Counted from the stretch's first letter, positions 22,860 through 35,546 are shown. The stretch: 64,000 nt of DNA from Hysterangium stoloniferum (GCA_015178975.1 WHVD01000007.1:1240001-1304000), one strand, 5' to 3'. Notes: generated from the letters alone by a model not told the origin. Translations and numbers: made by a program.

Positions 22860-25800
22860 ATTTACCTTCTGAACCTTCTACACCTGAACGCAATCAGCAG
22901 AATATACATGCTCAGGACCATCAGCAGCGTTTGGTAATGATGCCACACACTGAGCGTCGCCGCCTGAGACATGATGGTGTTTCTCAGCAGCATGCTATTT
23001 CTGCTCCTGTACTATTCCTCTTGGCTCCTCCTGCCAATCCATTTGCTATTGCTGGATCATCACGTAATATTGTCCCTCCTGCCAATCCTCTGCCTAACAA
23101 TCAGCAGGATCCCTTTGCTATTGCTGGATCATCACGTAATATTGTCCCTCCTGCCAATCCTCTGCCTAACAATCAGCAGGATCCCTTTGCTATTGCTGGA
23201 TCATCAAGTAATATAGATGGTCCTGCTCTTACTCCTGGCACTGTTGTAGCTAATATACGTGCACAATTGGCAGATGGACCACAGCTTGCATCATCATCTA
23301 CTGCATTACAGCATCCTGTTGCAGTAGGCAGGAGAGCAGTGAGAGACTTATTTGATCAGGCTGCTAGGGTCCCTGCACCTCCCCCTCTTAATAATAGATG
23401 GTTACGGGGAAGAAATGTAGCTCCACCTCTCTCTGAATTGCCACTTCATATTGGCAGAAGAGCAGTCACTGCTTTACAAGTTCAGGCAGCTGCCCTTCCA
23501 TTACAACAGGCACCCTCCCAGAATCCTCAGATTATTCCTGCTCTTCCTATCTTACCTTTAGATCATGTTCCTATTCCTCCTATTGTTCCTGTACCAATGG
23601 ATGAGGATGCATTACCGTTACCACATATTCCTGAGCCTGCTGAACCTGTTCCACCACCTCCTGGACCCCCTGGGCCACTCCCCCTGGCCAGGTGCCCAAT
23701 TGATGAGAATAATCCACTGCTGCAGCCACATTATCTGGGAACAATGACTGTATTATGTTCAAAATGCAATGCATTACATTGGATGGCAGAGCGTCTTCAG
23801 CATTCAATCCTCTTTTTGGAAGTTGTTGTCTATCTGGAAAGATCAGATTACCTATACTTGAAGATGTCCCTCAACCATTACGTCATCTACTAGAGAATCC
23901 TGAGGATGCAGATTCTAAAGAGTTTCATAAAAATATCCGGGCATATAATTCTGCTTTAGCATTTACTTCCCTGGGTGCTACAATGGACAGGTCATTGCTT
24001 CATGGGGAATGTGGTCCTTATGTCTTTAAACTCCATGGGGAACTTAGACATAATCATGGTGCTCTGATTCCTAATGAGGGTCAAATTCCTTCCTATGCTC
24101 AGCTCTACTTTTATGAAGCAGATGCTGCATTAGAGCATAGGTATGCACGTAACCAGGACAAAAGAATCAATGCTACAACTCTTTCTGGATTACAGGATAT
24201 GATGTTAGAATTTAATCCTTTTGTTCACATCTATAAACAAGCTATGACACGTCTGAGAGACCAACCAATCACTCCTCAGCTTCAGGTCAGGCTAACATAT
24301 AAAGCTCATACAGATCCAAGGCGATACAACATTCCAACAGGGGATGAGTTGGCAGTCATTCTCCCAGGGGATGGTACTTCTACTGATAGAAGAGACATTG
24401 TGCTTAATTATCAGGGTGGAGGATTTAGAAGAATCTTTGAAACTAATCCTTTGTATGCTCCACTCCATTATGTACTATTCTTTCCAAGAGGAGAGCGAGG
24501 CTGGAGTTGGGATATTCCCTATGCAAATGAACCACTCCCTGCTGAGATAGTCCTAGCCCCAGCAGCTATTGAGGAGATTGCTCCAGGGCCAGAAGTCCTT
24601 GAACCAGCTCCTGAGGAGATAATAACTGACTTGCCAGAGGTAGTGATTCCTCAACCTGAAGTAGTTCCCCAAGTTGTACCTCTCCCACCTGAGCAAATAG
24701 ATATTCCAGTTGATAATGCTATACCACCTCCTGAGCCAGCTATGGAACAGGATGAGGTGCAAGGAATTACTGAAGAACTTGAACCTGAACAAGTGACAGA
24801 GAATAGGCAGAAAAAAAAGCAGACAAAAGTCTCCCAGATAAAGTATTATGCTTATCGACTCTTTCAAAGAATTGGTGAAGCAACTACAATTCTGAGGGGT
24901 GGAAAACTGCTTCAGCAATACATTGTAGATGCATGGGCAGCAGCAGAGCAAAGCAGGCTATCATGGATAAGACACAATCAAGGCACTTTACAAGCTGAAA
25001 TGTACCATCAGGTGGTTGATGCCTTTACAGTACAGGATAATAACCAGCAACCTGAGCCAAATGAAATTGGAAGTAGATTTATATTGCCAGCAACCTTCCA
25101 AGGTAGCAGTCGGGATATGATGGAAAATTTGCAAAATTCACTGGCTATATCACGCAAATATGGCAATGCAAGCATGTTTATTACTATGACAGCCAACCCC
25201 AAATGGAGGGAAATAACTGAAGCACTTCTTCCAGGGCAAACTGCTGCTGATCGCCCAGATATAGTGTCACGTGTTTTTGCATTGAAAAAGGCACACTTGC
25301 TTCAGCTCATTATGAAGAAAAATTACCTTGGCAAAACAGTTGCCCATGTCCATACCATTGAATTTCAGAAGCGTGGTCTCCCTCATATGCATTTGCTCAT
25401 ATGGTTTGAAGAGGGGGCAAAGCTTCGGACTCCTGCAGAAGTTGATTCTATGATATCTGCTGAGTTTCCAGATCAAGAGGAGGAACCCAAGCTTTACAAG
25501 TTGGTATCTGAGCTCATGACTCATGTATGTGGTGAAAAATGTATCAAAGATAACAAATGTACAAAGCATTTTCCCAAGCCCTTTCGTGAATCTACAAGTA
25601 TAAATGAAGATGGCTATTCAAAGTACCGCCGTAGAAATGATGGCAGAAAACATAAAGTCAGAGGTCATGAGTTAGACAATCGACATGTTGTCCCTTACTG
25701 TGCTGCCCTTCTTCTCATTCTGGAATGTCATATCAATGTTGAGATGACTTTTAATGTTCGCTCCATTAAATATATTCACAAGTATATATACAAAGGACAT

Positions 25801-28132
25801 GATCGTACAACAATGGAGTTTGGAAAGAACAAGGATGAAATTCAACAATATATTGATGCCCGCTATGTCAGTGCACATGAAGCATTTTGGAGACTTTTGG
25901 AAAATGAGATACATACTCAAATTCCTGCTGTCATAGCCCTCCCTGTGCATTTAGAGAATCACCAATCAGTTATCTTTGATGGCATGCAGGGTCCAGAAGA
26001 AGCTTTGGATGCTGCCCATCGTTCCAAGACTAAGTTGATGGCATACTTTGAGGCCAATTCTAACAATACAATAGGCCTTAATGGTAGAGCAGCCAATTCA
26101 CTTCACTATGTTGATTTTCCAGAATTTTTCACATGGAATTCAAAAAACAGAAAATGGAATACAAGGAAAAGGGGATTTGCCATTGGACGTATTCATTTTG
26201 CAGGACCCTCAAGTGGCCCAAGGTTCTTCCTATGTACTTTACTCACAGTTGTCAAGGGGGCAACTTCTTTCGAAAATCTCAGGACCTATGAAGGACAGGT
26301 CTATCCTTCCTTCCAAGCAGCCTGCATGGCACGTGGTCTACTTGAAGATGATAAAGAATGGAAGTTGTGTCTTCGAGAGGCAAAGGCTATGCAGACTGGA
26401 TCTCAATTGAGGAGACTGTTTGCTACTATTCTCAGCCAATGCTTTCCTTCTGATCCAGCTGCACTCTGGCATGAATTCAAAGCAGACATTTGTGATGACT
26501 TGAATCACTTTCTTCAGACACATCTTAATGAGCCAAACCCATCTCCTGAGACAGTCCATGACTTTGGCCTCTTTAAGCTTGATGAAATTCTTCGTACAAG
26601 TGGGAAATCACTCTCAGAGTACCCTCATATGCCTCAATATACACAGCCATGGGAAAACAGAGTAGGAAATCGATTCATCAATGAACAGAGGGCTTATGAC
26701 AAGGATACTGAGCAAATAAAAGCAAATATAAATATTCAAAAGTTAAATGAGGGCCAAAGGGTTGCATACAATCAAATTATGGATGCTGTCATTGCAAGAC
26801 ATGAAACTGGAGTAGATGGAAAGCTTTTCTTCTTAAATGGACCTGGGGGTACTGGAAAATCATTTGTTTGGAATACTTTGGCACATGCCTGCAGAGGTAA
26901 AGGACTCATTGATTGTACTCTGTGTTGCCTCCTCTGGCATCGCTTCACTTATTCTGAGTGGTGTGCGGACATCTCACAGTATGTTTCAAATTCCCCTTGA
27001 GGTTGATGAGAAATCCATCTGTACAATGAAGAAAGGCTCAGATAAAGCCAATCTAATGAAAGAGGTCAGCCTTATTATTTGGGATGAGGTTCCAATGCAG
27101 AATCGCTTTGCCTGTGAAGCAGTAGATCGGAGCCTTAGAGATATCCTTAACAAGGATGTTCCTTTTGGAGGCATTACAGTAGCATGGGATGGTGACTTTC
27201 AACAGACATTGCCTGTCATTCCTAAAGGTTCAAAAGAAGATATTATTGGTGCATGTATTTCACGGTCTCACCTTTGGCACAATGTCAAGATTCTGTTTTT
27301 GACTGAGAATATGCGTGTAGATCCTACTGATCAAGAGAGTGCTGTTTTTGCTCAGTGGCTTTTGGATATTGGACATGGAAAGGACATGCCTCTTGATCAT
27401 ATGTTTAAAGTCCCTGAACACATGCTATGTGGACCAACAGTGGATAATTTAGTCTCAACTATTTATCCAAACATACATGATCCTGAGGTTCTTACTGATG
27501 AGTTTTTCTTGGAGCGGGCCATTCTCTGTCCTCGAAATACAGATGTAGATCAAATCAATGACATGCTCTTTGAAAGATTTCCAGGGATTGGGCAGACCTA
27601 CCACAGTGCAGACAGTGTCAAAGATGGAGCCAATGAGACATTATATCCTCCTGAGTACTTAAACTCAATCAACTTTGGAGGATTGTCACCAAGTAAATTG
27701 CATTTGAAACCTGGAGTGCCATTGATGCTTCTCTGAAACTTGGATCCAGGACAAGGACTGTGTAATGGAACAAGACTGCAGTTAATACAAATGACTCACA
27801 GAGTACTTGAAGTAAAGATCATTACAGGACCTTCAGCAGGAGAGCTGGCATTCATTCCTCGAATAACAATTATTCCAACTACAAAACAAGTGCCATTTGA
27901 ACTGCATCGTCGGCAGTTTCCAGTCAGGCTAGCATTTTCTATGACTATCAATAAGTCACAGGGTCAATCTTTAAAATTAGTTGGATTGGATCTGCGTAGT
28001 CCTGTGTTCTCACATGGACAGTTTTATGTTGGTGTTTCAAGAGGGACAAATTGGGGAAGAGTGAAAATCCTACTCCATGACACTGATATGACTGCAAATG
28101 TAGTGTTTAAGGATGTTATTATTGATCCATGA
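22860..28132 (+). pseudogene. Helitron 2 Rep (HUH)-helicase gene
   Basis: The open frame starts at the acceptor TTTTAG near 22857 (DLPSEPSTPERN), with the first in-frame ATG at 22937; an upstream exon may supply the real start. A Pro-rich N-terminus contains two exact 75-nt repeats (23033-23200, SSRNIVPPANPLPNN). Then come CSKCNALHWMAERL, an acidic linker (24535-24800), the HUH motif GLPHMHLLIWF (about 25375), paired tyrosines YIHKY (about 25770), Walker A GPGGTGKS (26840-26863), IIWDE, and the C-terminal NKSQGQSL and GVSRG motifs. Stop at 28132. Defects: frameshift near 23800, a 4-nt duplication (ATTG) near 26910 that shifts frame, and TGA at 27734-27736 where Helitron 1 has TGG. The rest of the frame is open over more than 1000 codons. 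Confidence 0.9.
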
Positions 28133-28402
28133 GTAAGTATTCAGTAACATTCCAAAAGGAGACTGACTTATGTTTTTTAGGTTCAGTGAATTTACAAATG
28201 TGTATAATGTATATAATTCTGAATAATGTAAACTTTAATCACTTTAAAATAAGTCTCTGAATCAGAATAAGATATGGCTGTTGATGTATGTTTAAAGACA
28301 TTATTATTGATTATTATTGATCCACCAGGTCGCGAAGCGACCGAGTAAAGTTGTGGGGTGGTAGTGTGGTGGGGGCTTGCCCCCCACAGGTCACAGCCTT
28401 GT

Positions 28403-28913
28403 AATTAGTTCATAACATAGTCATAACAATATGACGAAAAGCATAAAAGGGCTACGAAAGGAGCGACGGAAGTCAGTTGAAATATCTGTATATTAGTGAT
28501 ATTAGTAATTTACTTTGTCGTAACTTCTTCGACAAATACTTCCGTGAATTCTCACAACTGGTAACAGCCTCTTACTTCATCGACAGGGCAAATATATACT
28601 TTGTTGAACGAGGCTTTCGAGTTCGATTAGTAGAATATTATTCGACTTTATAGAAGAATAATCGATTCGTGACACATAGTGACTTAATATAAAAACACTC
28701 CTGTGTGTTTACACATTCATGCCATGTATGGTCTGGATATCAGGGAGAACTTTTGAATATTGTATGCTTCCATTGAGAGTTTGACAATGCACAAGATTTA
28801 TTTGAGTGAGTATTAGTCTCAAGTCTTGCAACTCACAATTTTTACCTTGGTTAAATATAGCCCGATGTCACAAGGGCAATATATTTGTGCAGACGGTATT
28901 CGGGCCTATCTTC
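28403..28913. other. Helitron-flanking sequence and resumed MSTSNE flank
   Basis: 28403-28683 has no gene I recognise; it ends in the TTAA-flanked inverted repeat. From about 28750 the sequence resembles 1010-1190 (blocks 'gatgcacaaga' and 'gatgtcacaagg'), so this is another piece of the duplicated family flank. Confidence 0.45.
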
Positions 28914-29465
28914 ACACATCAGGAGTTACAACATTTAAGGTGGCACTAAAATATTATCTAAACCTGTTTTACAAAACTTTAAGTCCTAAAATGGATTTGA
29001 ACTCAGTTCTTACTTCAATTTTAGATGTGATCTGAACTTGTTGTTTAGAACACACTTTTACCAGAGTTTTTATTCTAAGTCCAGACAAATGTTTACCCCT
29101 TATAGAAACCTCAAGGTTGAACATAGGTTTAAAAATAAAATAAAACCCTAAGTTTTGTAATGACCTTAAACTAATTACCCACTCATCACCCACCCATGCA
29201 GGCAATTAGTTTAAGGTCATTACAAAACTTAGGGTTTTATTTTATTTTTAAACCTATGTTCAAACTTGAGGTTTCTATAAAGGGTAAATATTTGTCTAGA
29301 CTTAGAATAAAAAATCTGGTAAAAGTGTGTCCTAAACAACAAGTTCAGATCACATCTAAAATTGAAGTAATAACTGAGTTCAAATCCATTTTAGGACTTA
29401 AAGTTTTGTAAACAGGTTTAGATAATATTTTAGTGCCACCTTAAATGTTGTAACTCCTGATGTGT
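28914..29465. mobile_element. 552-bp foldback element (near-perfect palindrome)
   Basis: The left arm, beginning ACACATCAGGAGTTACAAC, pairs with the right arm, ending GTTGTAACTCCTGATGTGT. The arms are about 265 bp and the centre, about 20 bases around 29185-29203, contains CACTCATCACCCACCC. The arms differ at only scattered positions. It interrupts sequence homologous to 1180-1230, so it is an insertion, probably a foldback/MITE. The palindromic ends prevent a clear call of the target duplication. Confidence 0.8.
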
Positions 29466-30830
29466 CACATGAAATGTATGAAATTTGATTGCTTTGGCGT
29501 GTTATTATCTGGCTTATAGTCATTTATGGAGGTGAAGACCATCATCGGACTCACTTGTTCACTTGTTCACTTGGTCCTGATCGTGGTTTAATGGGAAGCT
29601 TCACTAAAGAAATGTATGTATGTGAGGCTGAACCCTGCAACTTATTCCTACCCCAAGCAGGATAAAAATGGAGATTTGGTGAGAACATATGAGTAACAAC
29701 CAAGGTGGCTAAGATCTTTACAGCCTCTCGCCAGTGTCTTACACTCCATCCTGACCACCCATTCCACCTCTCTATGAGGATATTAATCACCAGTGGCAAT
29801 TCCTCGCCTCTTGCTCCCAATAATCATCCTAGGTTAAAGATCCAAAAGGTAGGTGGAGGGTGATCAGGTCTACATAGGATTATTTAAGCATCAACCATAT
29901 CATTAAATATAAACTCCTTCAATTTTGTATAGTCTAGTGTGATTCTGTATCCCTTTATCCTTCCTATGACTTGTCAGAGGATGATCCAATAAAAAATCCA
30001 CAAAACTCCCAGATATGGTTACAGGATTTAATGTGGAAAGGCAATCTTAGAGTTGACTTTCATTTCATCTCCCAGTGTTCTCCATGTTCTTCAGCTCTCT
30101 TTTCACTTGTTGTAATATATCAGTCATATATAGGTGTATCATCCGGCAGGCTTTGTAATATCTCATGTACAACCATTTGCTATGAAGTGGTCATGCCATC
30201 CAGATTCCTCACACTTTTCCTGTATTCCTGAGCATCACTTATACATTTTGCCAGTCTCAACCATACTTTGGGGTGCTCATCTTGTAATGAATAGGTTACA
30301 ATACATCAAGCAAATGAATATAGGTGGAAATATGGTAGTGATAACATACCTCAGTCGACACAAGTAGGTGATTTGACTGAGGTATGGGGCTGCGAGTATC
30401 AAAGACTAAATTGGCAAGATCGATATGAGAGTGAAAAAATAGTTGTAATAGATGATATATGAAAGGAAAGGTACGATACAGTGTGATGTTGCCGTTGAGG
30501 CTTGGAGAAAGATATGATATGGTGTGATGTCGCCGTTTAGGATTGGCGGAGGGCTAGAGTGTGAGAGCCTAATTCAACACATTTAACCTTCAATGCAATA
30601 TCGATTGTCGTTTTTTAAAGTCCGATCCCATGAGAGCGAGGCGCTGCATCATCGGGTCAAGGATTCGAAGGAAGATAAATATTTTATGGAATCCGACCAA
30701 CGCCGTCTCTGTACGCTTTAAAGACCCCTCCTTTTATTGCAGAGTTTTGTGCCTCATGATGGCCAATCCGGAGAGTGAACATAGATTTTGAAGATTAGAT
30801 AAATCTGACTGAGATAATCCTCGTCATAGC
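29466..30830 (+). pseudogene. Gene X family fragment (copy X2) and flank
   Basis: 29970-30250 matches the gene X block at 43880-44100 (an 'atataggtgtatcatccggcaggctttgtaat' stretch, then 'gctatgaagtggtcatgccatcc'), and 30640-30770 matches 44160-44300 including a 'gagagcgagg' block and an exon-like 'aaatattttatggaatccg'. An unrelated segment with two degenerate copies of a 'gatatgatatggtgtgatgt' word lies at 30469-30545. All frames are broken. Between 29466 and 29960 I see no gene. Confidence 0.4.
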
Positions 30831-31046
30831 TTAGTGAGTGATTGTTAGGGTATCCTTTTTCTGTTCTTCTATGACTTCCTTCATGCTATCTCAACTAACT
30901 AACACATTGCTTTTTTGAGACCTCCGAGTGGCGTTCTATTTGAAGTGATGCTCATTGATAAATCAGATGTGATTATAGCCACTCCCAGGGCCCATTAATG
31001 TATACAACGTGTGTATAGCATCAACGAGAAACTGGACAGAAATTGG

Positions 31047-33061
31047 TCATCGCCACAAGGCCAGGTCAGTCAAGAGTAATATTACTGTCCTTCCTCCTGG
31101 ATAGGATAATGTATGGATGATATTCAAGAGAAGTTCTGATATACCATGTGGAATGGGTAAAAAAAGAGAATTGGAAGGCCAGTCATGGTCCTCCAACACT
31201 GTTCTGCAGTTCAAATTAGATGCTACGGACATACCAGTGAAAGGTGTGGCGATGACACAAAGGAAGGAATGAGCCACGGCGGTTCCGAAGTATTGATCGT
31301 CAAGTGAGCCCCACATTGCGTCACAATGTGAAAGAAGACGAACGAGAATGGCGATCATATCGGGGTGGCGCACTGTGGTACACGCCGATTCGATGTCGGA
31401 AGATCCAGCTATCAGGTTCAGGGTGATCTCAATTAGTTTCTCGCATGCCAAGAGGAGCCAGAAATTTGGACTCGTGTGTGTCAGAATCAGACTGGTAGGA
31501 TATGTGCATGGGCGGATATGAGATGATGCTGGAAGGGACAACATTGTCAACATACCTTAGGAGGGGCTCAATGAGCGAAGAAACAACATTCAGCTGGTTC
31601 ATATGATCCGTGCGAAGAGTGCTGTCCTCTAAGAAGTTGTGCAGGACCCGGATACCATGCCACAGTGAATACGATGTGTTGTTATCGATATGAAGAGTCA
31701 ATGAGGCTATAAGGAGGTTTGTGTCGTCCACTATAACCTTCCATACATCTCCAGCCACATCTCTAAACCAGGCGTCTTGGTGCATGCAACACACGAGAGG
31801 CTGTATAGGGGATTCATACAAGGAACGTCGGTGTGGGTAATTTTGTCTGTTGCGGTTTTGGTGGGCAGGGTGAAATGATGTGATAGCGCGACGCACGGTT
31901 GTAACCAGAATTCAATGTAACCCCTTATCGCATTGAGCTCCTCTACAGACAGTTGACGCCGGTGGCAGATGTTTTGCACAATATCCCTAAGGTCGCCGAG
32001 GAGGCCGATACCTTGACAAGAGGAAGATAAATATCTGGGGATTTGTAGAATAAATGTCGACGCAACCTCATACAGGTCGATGTGTAGCGTGATTTGATTA
32101 CAGCATTGTAAAACGATGATGTAATTGCAGTTGATGGCCGATCTACATCTGACCATCGAGCGCCAGGACACCAAAGGAAGGCCGAACCCAAAGACGCCAT
32201 AAGCTTAGCAGTGTATCCCCCGTTCCTCCGCGATAATTGAGTTGAATTCCAGACCCGCCCTAAGACCGCCCACGCCTGTTGTCGAATCCGACGCGGGTAA
32301 CCTGGGCTAGACAGACGTGAATTCTTTGAATGTGTTCAACGATTGATACTGTTGTATCTCTACTTCAATAAATCAATGCTCTCTTGAATTATTATTCCCA
32401 GTCTTGGCAGAGTGATATGCTTGCGTAGGAACCTGTTACCACCCTTGTCGTCTCCATATCCACGCGCCGTTCCACCGTATAGCGTCAATTTTGCTACCAG
32501 CAAAGCTTTCTGTGCGATGGAAAGCATTTTCATCCCAACCTTTTCTATCCCGACTCCTAAGTAATATCCTGGACCAATTTCATTACTTGAAGATAAGCTA
32601 GCAGGACGTGAGCCTCTTCTCCAGTCGATGTTGTGTAAACTGAGGTTAGGTGTCGTGTTGGTGGATCTTCTTCGGGTTTTAATAATAATCGGTGGGTCAT
32701 GATAATTTCTCTCTCCTTGGGACTGGAAAAATTGGATGTGTGAAAAGTGTACATGAAAAGGAGATTTCATGGTGCGCACCCATTCTCCCACCCAAACCTC
32801 CATGTCTTCGGCAGACAGTGGTATGTGCTGGTCGTCGTCCGGCGCTCGGTAACATAAACTGTGCCCGTTTTCAAGACAGCTCCATTGCCCTCGAAGCTTC
32901 ACCCGGAATCTTTCCCTCAGTCCCGTGTCATTTATCTCCTGTCTTTCCAAACTCAATACAGCCGAGGAAACCAATGGTTGTAGAGACTCAATGCCTTGTA
33001 ACAGGGTTTCAGCAGGCATGATATCGGGCCTGTTTTGAGTCCTCTCGTTTGAAGTTGACAT
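31047..33061 (-). pseudogene. MSTSNE-family gene copy B (longest copy)
   Basis: ATG at 33061. Exon 1 ends near VGEWVR and is followed by a 57-nt GT-AG intron that happens to stay open, then a conserved block (CHDPP-type, PGYYLGVGIEKVGMK, LPRLGIIIQESIDL). A second region around 32200-31900 encodes EVASTFILQI and IRGYIEFWLQPCVA, and the C-terminal part (31900-31047) encodes DAWFRDVAGDVWKV, LTLHID and AGSSDIESAC and ends LTDLALWR. Total product would be near 600 residues, leucine-rich and helical-looking, perhaps HEAT/ARM-like, but I cannot assign a known family. Relative to copy G one base is missing near 32093 (AATCACGC versus AATCACCGC), and another shift near 31860 is shared with copy G but absent from copy H. 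Confidence 0.55.
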
Positions 33062-33183
33062 TGGTGGGTAGCAATTTTTACTGATATGGGAAATGAATGG
33101 TGTGATTTCAAGGCGCAGTTATCAGGGGTGTAAATTTCCAGCTATAGCATTGTCGCGGTCCTTCATACAGGATACCCAGCGTT

Positions 33184-34428
33184 TCATTCCTTCCTTTTGA
33201 ATGACTTGGAAGCCGACTCGCCCTCCTTCAATATTGAAGAATCCAGGATAGTCTCCAGGGCCTTACTATTTTCTACACTAATTCCTTCCCCCTCATGAGA
33301 TCGTCTACCCCGTCTAATCGCAGTGAGCTCCTCTCCAGACAGTTGACGCACGTGGCAAGTTTGTTCCACGATATACCCAAGTTCGGCGAGGAGGTAGGTA
33401 CGTTAATGGCATGGGTATGATAAATATCCGGCGATTTGTAGAATGAATGCCGACGCAACCTCATTGAGGTTGGTGTGTAGCGGTGATTTGATGACCGCAT
33501 TGTAAAGCGAAGACGTAATTGCAGTTGATGTCCGATCTCGATCGCACCATCGAGCGCCAGGACACAAATTGAAGGCCCAACCCAAATATGTCATAAGCCG
33601 ACCTTCGTTCCTCCGCTGTAAAACATAAGAATTCCGGCACCTCCCTAAGACAACTGACGCCTGTTGTCGAATTTGACGCGGGTAAGTGGGTCTAGAAAGG
33701 TGAGTATTTTGAATGTATTCAATGATTAGCGCTAAAGTATCCCCACCTCATTAAGTCAATGGTCTCCTGAATTACTATTACGAGTCTTGGAGGAGTGAGA
33801 TGCTTGTGTATTAACTTTTTAAAGGCCCTGTCGTGTCCGTACACCATTCGCTTGTATACCATCAACTTTGCCATCAGTGCAGCTGTCCTTGCGTTGTGAA
33901 GCACAGTCCTCCCAACCGTTTCCAAAACGACTCCACAGTAATACCCGGGGCTAATTTCCAGACTCGATGATAAGCTATCCGGCGATGAGCCAACTATGGC
34001 ACGCCTACGATATGGGCTTATTTTGGATGTGGCGTTGGTGGAGCTCTCTCGAATCTGAATATTATTTGGTGTGTCATGACAATTTCTCTCTCCTTGGAAC
34101 TGAAAACATTCGGTCTGTGAACAGTCTCCTTAAAAATGATTTTTCGTTTGCGCACCCATTCCTCCACACCAACTTCCACGTCTTCTTCCGACGATTGTAT
34201 GTGCTGGTCGTCATCATGTGCTCGGTACCATAAACAGTGTCCATGTTCGAGACAGCTACATCGCTTTCGAAGCTTCATCCGGGATATTTCCCTCATTCCC
34301 GTGTCATCAATCTCCTGTCGCTCCATCCTCAATACAGCCTGGGAAACCAAGGGTTGTAGCCAGTCAACCTCTTGGAGGAGGGATAGGACATCCTGCCCAC
34401 TCGGAGCTATCTCGTTGGAAGTTGACAT
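33184..34428 (-). pseudogene. MSTSNE-family gene copy C, 3'-truncated
   Basis: ATG at 34428 (MSTSNEIAPSGQD). Exon 1 and the start of exon 2 are recognisable, then the PGYY block with METVGRTVLHNARTA near 33925 and the EVASAFILQI block near 33480. The coding similarity stops near 33300 after the ELTAIR block and changes directly into the family's 5' flank, so the C-terminal half has been deleted. Frame changes are needed between the blocks. Confidence 0.5.
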
Positions 34429-34497
34429 TGGTGGGTAGCAGCCGTACTCGGACCCAGAGGCAGTGCTGCGCTTTTGAAGCTGAAGTTAGCCCGAGAG

Positions 34498-34819
34498 CAT
34501 TCGGTCTGTGAACAGTCTCCTTAAAAATTATTTTTCGTTTGCGCACCGATTCCTCCACACCAACTTCCACGTCTTCTTCCGACAGTTCTATGTGCTGGTC
34601 GTCATCATGTGCTCGGTAAGATACACAGTGTCCATGTTCGAGACAGCTACATTGCTTTCTAAGCTTCATCCGGGATATTTCCCTCTTTCCCGTGTCATCA
34701 ATCTCCTGTCGCTCCATCCTCAATACAGCCGGGGAAACCAAGGGTTGTAGCCAGTCAACATCTTGGAGGAGGGATCGGACATCCTGCCCACTCGGCGCTA
34801 TCTCGTTGGACGTTGACAT
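34498..34819 (-). pseudogene. MSTSNE-family exon 1, tandem duplicate (copy D)
   Basis: ATG at 34819; the 320 bases match exon 1 of copy C at high identity with a repeat distance of about 399 bases (landmark CATTCGGTCTGTGAACAGTC at 34108 and 34498). Only exon 1 and part of intron 1 are present. It looks like a local tandem duplication. Confidence 0.7.
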
Positions 34820-35546
34820 TGGTGGGTAGAAGTGGTACTCGTACAGAGAGAGAATGCTGCGCTTTTGAAGTTGGCCCGGGAGTCGATTTCCACGCATAGC
34901 ATTGTGGCCGTGCTCCTCAAGATACACACCGTTCAATCCTTTCTTTGTAACCAACTTAAAGTCCCACTTATACTGCTTGAATAATGCAGCCAGAATATTC
35001 TCAAGTTACCTTACCCTCTTTACACATATTGCTTCCACTTCATCAGATCATCTCCCGCAGAAAACACACATGGCAGATGAGAATAAATTGACGGGCCATC
35101 ACCGCGCATTGTGCTACCTTCCGAGTTCTTTAGTTCCAGATTTCAGGGCAATCCATCTTTCCCGTCAGGAGTGACATCTCCACGAATAGAACATGTCAGT
35201 GCAGTGGGCGCTATCCATGGCAGTGCTTATTAGGTACAGCCCCAGGCGCTCTCGACTCTGGCTATATCTAACGGAACTCGGCGCTTCGTGTTCAATTATT
35301 TCATAATGGCAACGAGGAATCCATTCAAACAAGTCATTACTGATTCTAATCGCCGTCAACCCTGACTATCCGTCCTTGTGCCGGCTCCGTCAGGCTTTTA
35401 TCAACAAATTGTGCGTGTAATCAATATTCAGTGGCTGTTAATTACACGCTAGTCTTATCATTACCCTGACCTTCTCAGTAAACCAATTCGCCCCAGGCTC
35501 ACCTTATTTATCAACCACTTTGAGAGGTCGCGACGCATGGTTGTAT

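Larger units (their letters stand above)
20689..28402 (+). mobile_element. Helitron 2 (autonomous type, defective)
   Basis: About 7.7 kb. It begins at CGGTGGGTCCGTGGG, directly after the 3' block of the minisatellite element, and ends in GGTCGCGAAGCGACC, a second GC-rich hairpin and AGCCTTGT at 28327-28402. The layout mirrors Helitron 1: GC-rich CpG-rich 5' section (20700-21240), AT-rich leader with many introns (21420-22860), Rep-helicase gene. Similarity to Helitron 1 is clear in protein but the 5' and leader sequences differ, so they are separate subfamilies. Confidence 0.75.
11031..28687. mobile_element. Possible TTAA-flanked outer element enclosing the Helitron array
   Basis: TTAA at 11031-11034 is followed by GTCATAGTGTCAC. 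At the other side GTGACACATAGTGAC is followed by TTAA at 28684-28687. Read inward the two ends match as GTCA(C)TA(T)GTGTCAC, an imperfect inverted repeat of 13-15 bases. TTAA duplication is a piggyBac hallmark, but the termini do not match a piggyBac consensus I know and I see no transposase, so the enclosing element may be a remnant or the match may be chance. Confidence 0.3.
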
